A stretch of 64,000 bases of DNA, taken from NCBI RefSeq assembly GCF_008123425.1, contig NZ_VSSS01000001.1, forward strand, positions 62,001 to 126,000, read 5' to 3'. Shown one piece after another: positions 51,961 to 61,156 of this stretch. Positions within the stretch are counted from its first letter, which is position 1; each line of letters begins with the position of its first letter. Position numbers and translations under genes: made by a program. Source of the DNA: Bradyrhizobium rifense. GTDB lineage: Bacteria; Pseudomonadota; Alphaproteobacteria; Rhizobiales; Xanthobacteraceae. The notes beneath the pieces are model-generated. The model saw only the letters and a list, made by a program, of their open reading frames with translations, did no database searches and was not told the DNA's origin.

Positions 51961-52524
51961 ATGGCTGAGAGTCATGGCGGGGCGAAAAATCCGGCGGCGG
52001 GCGCCCACACCGAGGCCGAAGGCGGTCACGGTGGCGGTTTTCCGCCGTTCGAGAGCAGCACCTATGCTTCACAGCTGGTGTGGCTCGCGATCTTCTTCGT
52101 CGCGCTTTACGTGATCGTGTCCAAGCTCGCTCTGCCGAAGGTCGGCGGTGCGATCGAGGCGCGTCAGAACAAGATCGAGGGTGACCTCGCCGAGGCGCAG
52201 ACGCTGAAGGATCAGTCCGAAGCGGCGCTGAAGGCCTATGAAGGCGAGCTCGCTTCGGCGCGTTCGCGGGCACAGGCGATCGGCAACGAATCCCGCGACA
52301 AGGCGAATGCGCAGGCGGAAGCCGAGCGCAAGGCGCTGGAAGAGCAATTGGCGGCCAAGCTCGCCGAGGCGGAAAAGACCATCGCCTCGACCCGTGCGAC
52401 CGCCATGAGCAACGTCCGCGGCATCGCAGCCGATGCGGCAGGCACCATCGTGCAGCAGCTCACGGGCGTCGTTCCGGATGCAGCGTCGGTCAACGCCGCC
52501 GTTGATGCGTCCTTGAAGGGTTAG
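51961..52524 (+). CDS. atpG: ATP synthase subunit b'
   Basis: A 187-residue stator subunit. A hydrophilic Gly/His-rich N-terminus precedes one membrane helix ([20 protein letters not shown]). The rest is a long coiled-coil helix rich in Ala, Glu and Lys. Alphaproteobacteria with split F0 operons have this second b-type subunit next to the true b subunit. It links F1 to F0 as part of the peripheral stalk. atpF follows after five bases. Confidence 0.9.
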   Translation: MAESHGGAKNPAAGAHTEAEGGHGGGFPPFESSTYASQLVWLAIFFVALYVIVSKLALPKVGGAIEARQNKIEGDLAEAQTLKDQSEAALKAYEGELASARSRAQAIGNESRDKANAQAEAERKALEEQLAAKLAEAEKTIASTRATAMSNVRGIAADAAGTIVQQLTGVVPDAASVNAAVDASLKG

Positions 52525-52529
52525 TCGAT

Positions 52530-53015
52530 ATGTTCTTCGATCCTGAAACCTGGGTCGCCATCGCCTTCGTGATCCTGATGGTCGTGTTCGGCTATCTTGG
52601 GGTCTTCCAGAAGGCGATGGCTGCGCTCGACCATCGCGCCGACCGCATCAAGGCCGAGCTCGACGACGCGACGCGCCTCAAGCAGGAAGCCGCCAAGGTG
52701 CTCGCCGACTACAAGGCGCGCACCGCCTCGGCCGAGCGCGAGGCCGCCGACATCATCGCCAACGCCAGGAGCGAAGCCGAACGCATCGCGACCGAGGCCA
52801 AGGCGAAGGTGGAAGACTTCGTCGCCCGCCGCACCAAGACCGCGGAGAGCAAGATCGCGCTCGCCGAGGCTCAGGCGGTGGCCGATGTTCGCGCCGCCGC
52901 CGCGGAAGCCGCCGTCCAGGCCGCCTCCACGATCCTGTCGCAGTCGGTCAAGGGCCAGGTCGCCGACGATCTGCTCGCCAAGGGCATCACCGAGGTTCGC
53001 CAGAAGCTGAACTGA
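52530..53015 (+). CDS. atpF: ATP synthase subunit b
   Basis: A 161-residue stator subunit with an N-terminal membrane helix ([19 protein letters not shown]) and a long coiled coil ([36 protein letters not shown]). It dimerises with subunit b' in the peripheral stalk. It is the last gene of the F0 operon, followed by a strong terminator. The F1 genes lie elsewhere, as usual in this group. Confidence 0.93.
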   Translation: MFFDPETWVAIAFVILMVVFGYLGVFQKAMAALDHRADRIKAELDDATRLKQEAAKVLADYKARTASAEREAADIIANARSEAERIATEAKAKVEDFVARRTKTAESKIALAEAQAVADVRAAAAEAAVQAASTILSQSVKGQVADDLLAKGITEVRQKLN

Positions 53016-53040
53016 GCGTAAGAGCCCCATCAATCAAAAA

Positions 53041-53066
53041 GCCGGCGCCCACGCGCCGGCTTTTTT
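53041..53066 (+). terminator. intrinsic terminator of the F0 operon
   Basis: GCCGGCGC, a four-base loop, GCGCCGGC, then TTTTTT, 26 bases after the atpF stop. AAAAA precedes the stem, so it may also stop transcripts coming from the other strand. Confidence 0.92.
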
Positions 53067-53088
53067 GTTGGGCAAGATGCTTCCTCAT

Positions 53089-53212
53089 CGTCATGCCCGG
53101 GCATAGCCGTCCAAAGGACGGCGTCGCTTCCGCTCGCCTATGTCCCGGGCATCCACGACTTGCTTCCGCGCAACAGGTACGTGGATGGCCGGGACAAGCC
53201 CAGCCATGACGG
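53089..53212. repeat. intergenic palindromic element (class C)
   Basis: CGTCATGCCCGGGC at the left pairs loosely with GCCCAGCCATGACGG at the right. The inner pair GTCCCGGGCATCCACG (53142-53157) and CGTGGATGGCCGGGAC (53180-53195) is nearly complementary. It lies between the operon terminator and the next gene. Confidence 0.8.
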
Positions 53213-53229
53213 CTGAAAACTTTAGCCGC

Positions 53230-53874
53230 TTACTTCTTCTTCCGCGCCTTCGGCTCGGGCGACAGCGCCTGCGGGTCGAAGCCGACATAGAAGATGTAGG
53301 TATCGGCGACTGCGGCTGAAGGCACCGGATAGGACAGGTCCTCGGCGACGAAGGTGAAGGGCACGCTGCCGCCTTCGGACATCTCGACCGTGGTCCGGTA
53401 GGCCTTCGAAGCGATCACTTTCTCGCCGACACCGCCCTGCACCACGGCCACGCGCAAGGGCACCTCGACCGAGTTGGGCGCGCCGGCGGGGCCTGCGATG
53501 ACGCGGCCCTGGATGCCGATACGCGCGACGATCTCGGCGCCATTACGGGTGCATTCGCGCGCCATCTTGGTGATCGAGGCCTGGAAGCGCACATCGTTGC
53601 CGACGGCCGGCTTGCCTGTCGCCCCGACCCCGTAGGTGGACGCTCCGGCGCGCACCGTGACCTGCGGGCAATCGATGTCGTCATCGGCCGCCGGCTGGCC
53701 CGGCGCAGGCGCTGGCTTGGCCGGCTCGTCGGATTTGCCGCCGAACAGGCCCTTGAAGCGGTCGGTCAGCGACTGCGCCGCGACCGGCGACATGGAAGCG
53801 AATGACACCGACAGCGCCAGCGCGATCACCGGACCCCGCCGCAGCGACTTCCGCAATGAGCGAAGCTCGTTCAT
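53230..53874 (-). CDS. exported protein of unknown function
   Basis: A 214-residue exported protein. The signal peptide is in residues 1-35, following a basic start (LRSLRKSLRRGPVIALALSVSFASMSPVAAQS). A Pro/Ala linker leads to a folded part with a single repeat-like beta pattern (CPQVTVRAGASTYGV, FQASITKMARECTRNG, TTVEMSEGGSVPFTFVAEDL) and a Lys-rich end. Two cysteines could pair. I cannot name the family, though such proteins are common in Bradyrhizobium. Residues after about 190 are the basic ARKKK tail. The start at 53874 opens the signal peptide. Confidence 0.65.
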   Translation of the reverse strand: MNELRSLRKSLRRGPVIALALSVSFASMSPVAAQSLTDRFKGLFGGKSDEPAKPAPAPGQPAADDDIDCPQVTVRAGASTYGVGATGKPAVGNDVRFQASITKMARECTRNGAEIVARIGIQGRVIAGPAGAPNSVEVPLRVAVVQGGVGEKVIASKAYRTTVEMSEGGSVPFTFVAEDLSYPVPSAAVADTYIFYVGFDPQALSPEPKARKKK

Positions 53875-53995
53875 AAACGCCTGTACTCCATGACAACAAG
53901 CCGGCGGATCGCCGGTGTGATGCGGTTTATATCGCCAATATCGGCGATCCCAAGGCGAGAAAACAAAGCAGGAAAAAGCTGACTTTGGCGCGCGT

Positions 53996-54583
53996 TCAGC
54001 CGCGAAAATCCTCGTGCAGTAGGCCGAACAGCAAATGGTCCTGCCAGACCCCGTTGATGCAGAGATAGCGGCGCGCCAGTCCCTCGCGAGAGAAGCCGCA
54101 CTTCTCCAGCACCCGGATCGACGGCGCGTTGGTGGGAATGCAGGCGGCCTCGACCCGGTGCAGGTTGAGCTCACCAAACAGCGTCGGCAGCAGCACCCGC
54201 AGCGCCGCGGTCATGTAGCCGCGATGGGCGTTGGGCTGGCCGACCCAATAGCCGATGGTGCCGGCCTGGACGATGCCGCGCCGGACATTGGCGAGCGTGA
54301 TGCCGCCAACCATGGCGCCGTCGAGTTCGCGGAAGATCAGAAAGGGATAGGAGCGGTCCGCGGCGATGTCTTCGGAATAGCGGCGCAGGCGGCGGCGGAA
54401 GCCGGAACGGGTCAGGTCGTCGGACGGCCAGATCGGCTCCCACGGCGTCAAATAATCGCGGCTGGTCTCGCGCAGATGCGCCCACTGCAGGAAATCCGAC
54501 ATCTGCGGCGCCCGCAGCAACAATCCGTTGCCGCGGGGGGCGAGAGCAGCAGGTCCACTGGATGGCAGGCGAAAGAGGGCCAT
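53996..54583 (-). CDS. GNAT-family N-acetyltransferase (RimJ-like)
   Basis: A 195-residue acetyltransferase of the RimJ/RimL type. The core GTIGYWVGQPNAHRGYMTAALRVLL carries the acetyl-CoA-binding loop, and the C-terminal VEAACIPTNAPSIRVLEKCGFSREGLARRYLCING is the usual RimJ end. It acetylates an N-terminal amine, possibly of a ribosomal protein. It is the third gene of the thrC-M16 unit, 37 bases after the peptidase gene. Confidence 0.88.
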   Translation of the reverse strand: MALFRLPSSGPAALAPRGNGLLLRAPQMSDFLQWAHLRETSRDYLTPWEPIWPSDDLTRSGFRRRLRRYSEDIAADRSYPFLIFRELDGAMVGGITLANVRRGIVQAGTIGYWVGQPNAHRGYMTAALRVLLPTLFGELNLHRVEAACIPTNAPSIRVLEKCGFSREGLARRYLCINGVWQDHLLFGLLHEDFRG

Positions 54584-54620
54584 GGTGATGCTTCCCGGGG
54601 CGGGTCGCCCTGCGCGGCTC

Positions 54621-55910
54621 CTAATGCAGCCGCGCCTTGGCGCGCGCCTTCGTCAATCCTTCCGCAAAAGACACCGCCGTGTCCAGACCCCTGCCGCTAC
54701 CCAATGCGACTACCGCAGGGCGGCTGCGCGAAAGCAGTGCACGCGCCGCATCGCGGGTCGATTCGACGCTGACGGCGTCGATCCGGGCCACCAGCTCCTG
54801 CGCCGTCTGCGGCCGGCCATAGGCCAGCACGTGCCGGGCGAGCTGCTCGGCGCGCGAGGAGCAGCTCTCCAGCGCCATCAGCAGGCCCGCCTTCATCTGC
54901 GCCTTGGCCCGCGCAATCTCGGCCTCGGTCAGGGTCTCGACCGAATCATTCATGATGTCGACCACGACTTCCATCATCTCCGGCGCGTCGGCGGGATCGG
55001 TGCCGGTGTAGAGGCCGAAGAAGCCGGTGTCGGTATAGGGCGCGTGGAACGAGTAGATCGAGTAGCAGAGGCCGCGCTTCTCTCGGACTTCCTGGAACAG
55101 CCGCGACGACATTCCGCCGCCGAGGATGTTGGTGAAGACCTGGAGCGAGAACAGCGACAAATCCGTCTGCGGCACGCCTTCCAGCGCCAGCGTTAGATGC
55201 GCCTGCTCCAGCTCGCGATGCACGACCTTGGCGCCGCCCTTGCCGAACTGAGCTGCCTGCGGCTTCGGCCCCGGCGTCGCGTCAAAACTGGCAAAGCGCT
55301 TCTCGACCTCGGCGACGACCTGCATGTGATCGACGGCGCCCGCTGCCGCGACCACCATGTCGGGCCCGCGGTAATGCGTCGAGAGATAGTCGCGCAGCGA
55401 GTCGCGGTTGAAGGCGCGCAGGGTCTTGGCAGTGCCGAGCAGCGAGCGGCCCATCGGCTGGTCGGGATAGCAGAGCTCGTTGAGATGCTCGAACACGACG
55501 TCGTCGGGCGTGTCCTGGGCCGCGCCGATCTCCTGCACGATGACGTTCTTCTCGCGCTCGAGCTCTTCGGGCTCGAAGGCGGGATTGGCGAGGATGTCGG
55601 CAAGCACGTCGAGCGCGAGCGGCACGTCGGCCTTCATCACGCGGGCATAATAGGACGTGGTCTCGGTCGAGGTGCCGGCATTGAGGTCGCCGCCGACCGC
55701 CTCGATCTCCTCGACGATCTCGCGCGAGGAGCGCCCGGTCGTGCCCTTGAACGCCATGTGCTCGAGCAGGTGTGAGATGCCATGCTCGTTCGGCTTCTCA
55801 TCGCGGCCGCCGACGCCGGCCCAGACGCCGAGCGCGGCGGTCTCGAGGTGAGGCATGTTGTCGGTGACGACGGTCAGGCCGGAGGCAAGCTTGGAGATCT
55901 CGACGCTCAT
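54621..55910 (-). CDS. M16-family zinc peptidase
   Basis: A 429-residue peptidase of the pitrilysin/MPP type. The inverted zinc motif HLLEH is at about residue 47 (ISHLLEHMAFKGT), with the second glutamate in the following EIEAVGGDLNAGT region. The C-terminal half is the usual non-catalytic repeat (REKRGLCYSIYSFHAPY). It resembles mitochondrial processing peptidase beta and may degrade or trim peptides. Its ATG overlaps the thrC stop by four bases, so the two are coupled. Confidence 0.9.
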   Translation of the reverse strand: MSVEISKLASGLTVVTDNMPHLETAALGVWAGVGGRDEKPNEHGISHLLEHMAFKGTTGRSSREIVEEIEAVGGDLNAGTSTETTSYYARVMKADVPLALDVLADILANPAFEPEELEREKNVIVQEIGAAQDTPDDVVFEHLNELCYPDQPMGRSLLGTAKTLRAFNRDSLRDYLSTHYRGPDMVVAAAGAVDHMQVVAEVEKRFASFDATPGPKPQAAQFGKGGAKVVHRELEQAHLTLALEGVPQTDLSLFSLQVFTNILGGGMSSRLFQEVREKRGLCYSIYSFHAPYTDTGFFGLYTGTDPADAPEMMEVVVDIMNDSVETLTEAEIARAKAQMKAGLLMALESCSSRAEQLARHVLAYGRPQTAQELVARIDAVSVESTRDAARALLSRSRPAVVALGSGRGLDTAVSFAEGLTKARAKARLH

Positions 55911-57325
55911 CCGGCAACTCCCTGTTTTGCGGCACGGCTGACCGACAGCACGAACCGCTCCACCTCGCTCTGATCGTTCTTCATGACCTTCATATGTTCG
56001 GATTTGGTCATGAGACCATCGAGCCAGGCCGGCAGTTGCGGCCGCTGGCCACAGGCCGCATCCACGGCGTCGGGGAATTTGGCGGGATGTGCGGTCGAGA
56101 GCACGATGTTGGGAACGGTCGTGTCGGTGGTATCGCGATCGGCAACCGCGAGCGCCACGGCGGTGTGGGGATCGACGAGCTCGCCGGCCTCGCGCCAGGC
56201 GGCGCGGATCGCAGCCGCAGTCTCGGTCTCGTCGGCGCGACCGGCGTCGAATTCTTCGCGAATCGCAGCGAGCGTGGCGTCGGGCAGGACAAAGCGGCCC
56301 GACTGTTTCAGCGAATCCATCAGCCGGCGCAGGCCGGCCGCATCGCGCTTGCCGGCTTCGAACAGCAGCCGCTCGAAATTCGAGGAGATCTGGATGTCCA
56401 TCGACGGCGAGGCGGTGGCGTGCACCTCGCGCACCTCGTAGATGCCGGTCTTGAGCGTGCGGGCGAGGATGTCATTGACGTTGGCGGCGATACGCAAGGT
56501 CCGCACGGGAAGACCCATGCGCTTGGCGACGTAGCCTGCAAAAATATCGCCGAAATTTCCGGTCGGCACGATGAAATCCACCGCGCGCGCCGGTGCGCCG
56601 GCGGCGACTGCGGAGGTGAAGTAGTAGACCACCTGCGCGACGATACGGGCCCAGTTGATGGAGTTGACGCCGGACAGCGAGGTCGCATCGCGGAAGCGAT
56701 GGTTGTTGAACATCCCCTTCACGAGCGCCTGGCAGTCGTCGAAATTGCCCTCGATGGCGAGCGCATGGACATTGGCGGCACCGGTCGTCGTCATCATCCG
56801 CCGCTGCACCTCGGAGATGCGGCCGTGCGGAAACAGCACGATGAGATCGACATTCTCCAGACCCGCGAAAGCCTCGACCGCGGCGCCGCCGGTGTCGCCG
56901 GAGGTCGCGACCACAATGGTGGTGCGCTGGCCGCGCTTGGCCAGCACATGGTCCATCAGCCGCGAGATCAGCTGCATCGCCACGTCCTTGAAGGCGAGCG
57001 TCGGACCGTGGAACAGCTCCAGCACGAATTGATGCGGCGACATCTGGCGCAGCGGCACCACGGCGGGATGACGGAAGGTGGCATAGGCCTCGTTCGCCAT
57101 GCGGCCGAGGTCTGCGTCGGAAATCTCGCCGCCGACGAAGGGACGGATGACGTCGACCGCGACCTCCCAATAGGGGCGGCCGAAGAAGCCGGCGATGGTC
57201 TCGACCGAAAGCTGCGGCCAAGTCACTGGCACATAAAGGCCGCCGTCGCGGGCAAGCCCGGTCAGCATCACGTCGCAGAAGCCAAGCTCAGGGGCCTCGC
57301 CCCGGGTCGAAATATAACGAGTCAA
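55907..57325 (-). CDS. thrC: threonine synthase
   Basis: A 472-residue PLP enzyme that converts O-phosphohomoserine to threonine. The start RYISTRGEAPELGFCDVML is standard, and the PLP lysine lies in LAFKDVAMQL. TSGDTGGAA and VPTGNFGDIFAGYVAKRMG complete the cofactor pocket. The start is TTG at 57325: GGAGGG lies five bases before it, and it gives the conserved TRYIST N-terminus. An in-frame TTG at 57337 overlaps the ribosome site. It is followed by the M16 peptidase gene. Confidence 0.93.
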   Translation of the reverse strand: MTRYISTRGEAPELGFCDVMLTGLARDGGLYVPVTWPQLSVETIAGFFGRPYWEVAVDVIRPFVGGEISDADLGRMANEAYATFRHPAVVPLRQMSPHQFVLELFHGPTLAFKDVAMQLISRLMDHVLAKRGQRTTIVVATSGDTGGAAVEAFAGLENVDLIVLFPHGRISEVQRRMMTTTGAANVHALAIEGNFDDCQALVKGMFNNHRFRDATSLSGVNSINWARIVAQVVYYFTSAVAAGAPARAVDFIVPTGNFGDIFAGYVAKRMGLPVRTLRIAANVNDILARTLKTGIYEVREVHATASPSMDIQISSNFERLLFEAGKRDAAGLRRLMDSLKQSGRFVLPDATLAAIREEFDAGRADETETAAAIRAAWREAGELVDPHTAVALAVADRDTTDTTVPNIVLSTAHPAKFPDAVDAACGQRPQLPAWLDGLMTKSEHMKVMKNDQSEVERFVLSVSRAAKQGVAG

Positions 57326-57457
57326 ACTGCCCTCCAAAGGCCGACCCGACCTGAATGCGGGCCTTAAGCCTTTGATTTCACGATGTTCCTAGTTGATAGC
57401 CAGAGGCTTCCGGCACCATAGAGTGTTTTGCGGGGCCGCACCATGCCCAACGAAAAA

Positions 57458-57480
57458 GGGCTGCGGCGATGCCGCAGCCC
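57458..57480 (-). terminator. minus-strand terminator in the spacer
   Basis: GGGCTGCGGC, a three-base loop, GCCGCAGCCC, followed on the minus strand by TTTTTCG. The T tract makes it a transcript end for minus-strand transcription coming from the regulator side. Confidence 0.75.
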
Positions 57481-57804
57481 CTCTCTTGGAAGGTCTGTCG
57501 TTGATGTGTGCAGACCCGGTTTCCGCGTCGGGGCATCGGCCCCAAAAGTCGTTGAGCGAGCTTTCGTCGCCCGTCACGAAATCGTCAAGAAGAAAAACGG
57601 CGCGCAACGCCGAATGTTCCTGTTTTTCCCGATGTGCCCCGGCGGGGCCAACGATCAGGCTGCTCGGCGCCCGGTCCTATTGCCCCTTTTTCCCGAATAG
57701 ATGCACCGGACAAGGAACGAACGCCTCGCCGGCCCATTGTGTCGCCGGAAGGTGTCAGCCGTTGTCCACCATTGCCCGGATGCATGGCGATACCGATCCG
57801 TCGG

Positions 57805-57838
57805 CCGAACCGGCTGCATCCTGGAGCAACCGGTTCGG
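57805..57838. repeat. 9-base inverted repeat downstream of the regulator
   Basis: CCGAACCGG and CCGGTTCGG surround a 16-base loop, 12 bases past the response-regulator stop. No T tract; it could cap the 3' end of the mRNA. Confidence 0.4.
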
Positions 57839-57850
57839 TCCCTGACGGTG

Positions 57851-58495
57851 TCAGTTCATCCCGATTTCCACCGCGATCCGGATCAGGTCGGAGTGGTTTT
57901 TGGCCCCCAGCTTCTGCTTGAGCAGGGACGTGGTGTTGGCGACGGTCTTGTAGGAGATGCCGAGCGCCTCGGCGACCTCGACGATCTTGTTGCCACGCCC
58001 GAGCAGGCGGAGAATTTCCAGCTCCCGGGGCGTCATCTGCGAGGCCGGATTGGCCTTGATCGCGGCACCCGAAAACGTCACGGCCTCCGCGAGCTGCGGC
58101 GAGATGAAATTGTCGCCCGCGACCACCTTGCGCACGGCCTTGAGCAGGATCCGGGGATCGTCACCCTTGGAGACGTAGCCCTGCGCACCCAGCTCCACCG
58201 CGCGCACCACAAAGGCCGGATCGTCGTTCATGCTGAACATGATGATCTTGGCGTCCGGATCGTCCTTGCGGATCCGGCGCATCAGCTCGAAGCCGGAAAC
58301 ATCGGGCAGGCTGATGTCGATCACGGTCACGTCGGGCCGCTTGCTGACATAGGCACGATGGCCTGATTTCGCGTCGGTCGCCTCGTCGATCCGAATCGAA
58401 TGGTCGGATGCGAAAAGGGTGCGGCAACCGGACAGCACCACGGGATGATCGTCGACGATCAGGACCCTGGTCGCCGGCTTGGCGGTATCTTGCAT
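57851..58495 (-). CDS. NarL/FixJ-type response regulator
   Basis: A 214-residue two-component regulator. The receiver domain has VDDH at residues 14-17, the phosphoacceptor Asp60 in TVIDISLPD, and the Lys in YVSKGDD. The LuxR helix-turn-helix spans about residues 150-205 (LTPRELEILRLLGRGNKIVEVAEALGIS-like pattern). It is divergent, at 66 bases, from a NarX-like histidine kinase that is its probable partner. The pair lies between surf1 and thrC. Confidence 0.9.
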   Translation of the reverse strand: MQDTAKPATRVLIVDDHPVVLSGCRTLFASDHSIRIDEATDAKSGHRAYVSKRPDVTVIDISLPDVSGFELMRRIRKDDPDAKIIMFSMNDDPAFVVRAVELGAQGYVSKGDDPRILLKAVRKVVAGDNFISPQLAEAVTFSGAAIKANPASQMTPRELEILRLLGRGNKIVEVAEALGISYKTVANTTSLLKQKLGAKNHSDLIRIAVEIGMN

Positions 58496-58561
58496 CGCGC
58501 GCTCTCTTGTTTTCTGGACTCATAGACCGGCGGGAACAAATGGAAAGAGAAAATCCCGCCA

Positions 58562-59920
58562 ATGCGCGTTAGAATTGACCTAATGTGGCACCGCCCCTCC
58601 TTCAGAACCCAGCTGTTTCTTCCGCTCGGCGTAATGTTCATCGCAGCTCTGCTGATGGGCGGCATTCTCCTGCACGTTTTCACAACCGGCCAGCTCGCCG
58701 AAGAGAACGAGCCGGCACAGCGATCGACCCGGGCGGTCGCCGAGGCCCTGAACAGCGTCCTGCGGTCGTCCGAGAATCCGCGCAGGACTCTCGACGACTT
58801 TGTCCGGATGCTGGACGCATCGTCGGATATCCAGTTCCATTCCGCGGAAGCTGGTTCTCCCCCGTTTGCGCCGAGGCCTCTGCAGGGTCCGCATAGCCCG
58901 CCGAGATGGTTCATCGATCTCCTCACCATCCCTGACCTGCATATCGCATTCCCCGTTACCATCGGCGGGGAACACGTCGGCGACATCGTGTTCTCGCCCG
59001 ATCTGTCGGCTGCGCTGTTTGAGACATGGGCGGGCTTCCTGGCGCTCGCCGGCTTCGTCGTCGCGCTGGCGGGACTGACCGCGGTCATTGCCTACGCGTT
59101 CGCAGGCTCGGCCCTGCGTCCGCTGCAAGATCTCGGCGCGGGCCTCACCCGTATCCGGCGCGGCGATTATGCGACGCCGATTCCGGTCGCCGGCCCGCCG
59201 GAAATCCGGCAGAGCTGCGAGGAAGCCAACGCGCTGGCAACGACACTCGTGCAATTGAGCCAGGACAATCGTGACCTGTTGCATCGCCTGGTGTCGCTGC
59301 AGGACAATGAGCGGCGCGATCTCGCCCGCGAGCTGCACGACGAGCTTGGGCCGCTGCTGTTCAGCATCCGCGCCGGCACGATCGCGCTGAGCGAAGCCTC
59401 CCCGCAAACGGGAAATCTCGGCAACTCCGTGCAGGAGGTAATGCGATCGGTCGAGGCGCTGCAGCAGACCAACCGCCGCATCCTCGACCGGCTGCGGCCG
59501 CTCTACATCGAGGAATTGGGACTCGAGGCCAGCGTGCAGACGCTGCTGCGGAATTTTCGCAAGCAGGCGCCGCATATCGGCCTTACTGCGACGATCGATC
59601 CTGATCTCAACGAGCTCGAAGGGCCGCTGGCCCAGACCGTCTACCGCGTGACCCAGGAGGCATTGACCAACGTGCTGCGCCACGCCGGAGCGCGCAACGC
59701 CCATGTGGAGACGGCGATTGCCGGCGATGTCCTCGCGGTCGAAATCTCGGACGATGGCAGCGGCTTTCCCGCCGACAATGTCTTCGGCCGCGGCTTGACC
59801 GGCATGCATGAACGGGTGCGCGCACTCAGCGGATCGCTGTCACTGCTGCGGGCGGACGAACGAACCTATGTGCGCTGCCGCCTGCCGCTTGGCGAAGTCC
59901 GCGACGCGATCACCAGTTAG
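58562..59920 (+). CDS. NarX/UhpB-type sensor histidine kinase
   Basis: A 452-residue membrane kinase. A membrane helix near residues 18-38 precedes a periplasmic region of about 110 residues, then a second helix at roughly 155-185 (FLALAGFVVALAGLTAVIAYAFA). A HAMP-like linker and the HisKA_3 dimerisation domain follow, with the H-box LARELHDELGPL (His259), then an ATPase domain with GLTGMHERV. It phosphorylates the response regulator encoded on the other strand. The signal is unknown. Confidence 0.9.
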   Translation: MRVRIDLMWHRPSFRTQLFLPLGVMFIAALLMGGILLHVFTTGQLAEENEPAQRSTRAVAEALNSVLRSSENPRRTLDDFVRMLDASSDIQFHSAEAGSPPFAPRPLQGPHSPPRWFIDLLTIPDLHIAFPVTIGGEHVGDIVFSPDLSAALFETWAGFLALAGFVVALAGLTAVIAYAFAGSALRPLQDLGAGLTRIRRGDYATPIPVAGPPEIRQSCEEANALATTLVQLSQDNRDLLHRLVSLQDNERRDLARELHDELGPLLFSIRAGTIALSEASPQTGNLGNSVQEVMRSVEALQQTNRRILDRLRPLYIEELGLEASVQTLLRNFRKQAPHIGLTATIDPDLNELEGPLAQTVYRVTQEALTNVLRHAGARNAHVETAIAGDVLAVEISDDGSGFPADNVFGRGLTGMHERVRALSGSLSLLRADERTYVRCRLPLGEVRDAITS

Positions 59921-60282
59921 CACGCGCCGCAATCGTGCGGACGCTGCTGCGCCGGCTCGCACAGCGTGCTGTATATCTTGCCTTCCGCGCTGAAGCGAAA
60001 CGAGGCGCGGATGCGCAGTGCGCCCGCGACGGAATATTCGAGATCGATGCCGTTCTGCGCGGGATGGATTTCCTCCAGGCCGAAGCCCGCCGAGGAGAAG
60101 GCGCTGAGTTTCGGTCCCCAATAGGTTTCGAGCTCGCGCCGGCCGCGATAGAGATGCCTGCCGTTGCACGTGCACTGCAGCTCGGCATCGTCGGCATAGA
60201 GGTCGAGCAGCGTCGCGAGGTCACCCTTGCGGCAGGCATCTACCCAATCGACAACAAGTCCCATCTGATCGAAATCGCGCAC
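59917..60282 (-). CDS. SnoaL/NTF2-like protein
   Basis: A 121-residue protein of the NTF2-like fold (SnoaL-like). The helix VVDWVDACRKGDLATLLDLYADDAELQCTCNG and the strand pattern up to FSAEGKIYSTLCEP are typical. Many members bind small ligands or are isomerases; no activity can be assigned. Its stop overlaps the stop of the convergent histidine kinase (TTAG). The cysteines in CTCNG and the CGAC end are unusual. Confidence 0.75.
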   Translation of the reverse strand: MRDFDQMGLVVDWVDACRKGDLATLLDLYADDAELQCTCNGRHLYRGRRELETYWGPKLSAFSSAGFGLEEIHPAQNGIDLEYSVAGALRIRASFRFSAEGKIYSTLCEPAQQRPHDCGAC

Positions 60283-60391
60283 GCCAGCAATCCTGTTTGC
60301 CGCGGAAAAAATTCAGAGGCGGCTTAAGATCACCCTCGTGAATATGCGCTGAATAATAAAGACCGGGCGATACCGGGTTCCTTCCGGGAAC

Positions 60392-61156
60392 TTACGGATT
60401 CGTTTCGCTCTGCCGTCGTCCACGCACCCAGACCGCAAATGCAATCAGCACCGCGCCTGCAAGCGCGAACCAGGTGATCGCGTATTGCAGATGATCGTCT
60501 TTCAAATTCACGTCCAGCGGCCCCGGACGTGGAATGTTGTTCTCGGGCGCCGGCTGCTCGAGGTCGACGTAGAACGGCGCGACCGCGCCCCAGCCAAGCG
60601 CGCTAGCGATCGCCAGATGATCGCGCACGAACCACAGTCGCTTGTCCCGGTTCTCGGCCGGCGTCAGCCATCCCGGTGCTTCCGGAAAGCGCAGATAGCC
60701 GGTGAGCGCGACCGGGCCGCCGGTGACGAGCTTCTTCACCGCGCGATCCTCGACGCTGCGCTCCTGCATCGTGTTCTCGACGAAGCCCGCATCGATCACC
60801 ACGATCTCACCGCTCGGAAGACGCGCCGGCAGGAAGGCCCAGGTGCCGGGGCCGGAGGCATCCTTGCGCACGGCTGAGCCGGACGAATAGACCATCGCAT
60901 CCGGCGCAGCCGCATAGGCTGCGGTGAAGCTGACGCGGCGAAATTCGTCGCGCGCTGGCGTCAGCGCGGCCCATTGCGCTGGCGGCGGCAGCGCGACGGG
61001 TGCGGCCGCGAGACGCTCCGTGAGTGCGGCGATCAGCTCGTGCTTGGCGGTACGGCGCTGCAATTGCCAGACACCGAGTGCAACGAAGACCGCGGTCAGC
61101 AGAAGCGTGAACAGCGTGAAGCCGGCCACGCGGGGCTTGCGTGCGGCTTCGTTCAT
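60392..61156 (-). CDS. SURF1-family cytochrome oxidase assembly protein
   Basis: A 254-residue inner-membrane protein with an N-terminal membrane helix (FTLFTLLLTAVFVALGVWQLQRR) and a C-terminal one (YAITWFALAGAVLIAFAVWV). The conserved middle (VVIDAGFVENT, VALTGYLRFPEAPGWLTP, APFYVDLEQPAPENN) is the SURF1 pattern. It helps insert heme A into cytochrome c oxidase subunit I. The ATG at 61156 overlaps the DUF983 stop by four bases (ATGA), so it is coupled to the upstream cta genes. Confidence 0.9.
   Translation of the reverse strand: MNEAARKPRVAGFTLFTLLLTAVFVALGVWQLQRRTAKHELIAALTERLAAAPVALPPPAQWAALTPARDEFRRVSFTAAYAAAPDAMVYSSGSAVRKDASGPGTWAFLPARLPSGEIVVIDAGFVENTMQERSVEDRAVKKLVTGGPVALTGYLRFPEAPGWLTPAENRDKRLWFVRDHLAIASALGWGAVAPFYVDLEQPAPENNIPRPGPLDVNLKDDHLQYAITWFALAGAVLIAFAVWVRGRRQSETNP

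Larger units (their letters stand above)
57326..57850. other. 525-base spacer with an orphan terminator
   Basis: Between thrC and the response regulator. It contains a minus-strand terminator at 57458-57480 (372 bases beyond the regulator stop) and a 9-base inverted repeat at 57805-57838. A 72-codon open frame on the minus strand (57389-57607, TTG start) covers the terminator and I do not consider it a gene. A small RNA or a long 3' untranslated region could occupy this stretch. Confidence 0.45.

Noticed and set aside
57389..57607. A 72-codon minus-strand open frame starting with TTG
   Set aside because: It lacks a ribosome site and runs through a strong terminator hairpin, so translation is unlikely, though not excluded.
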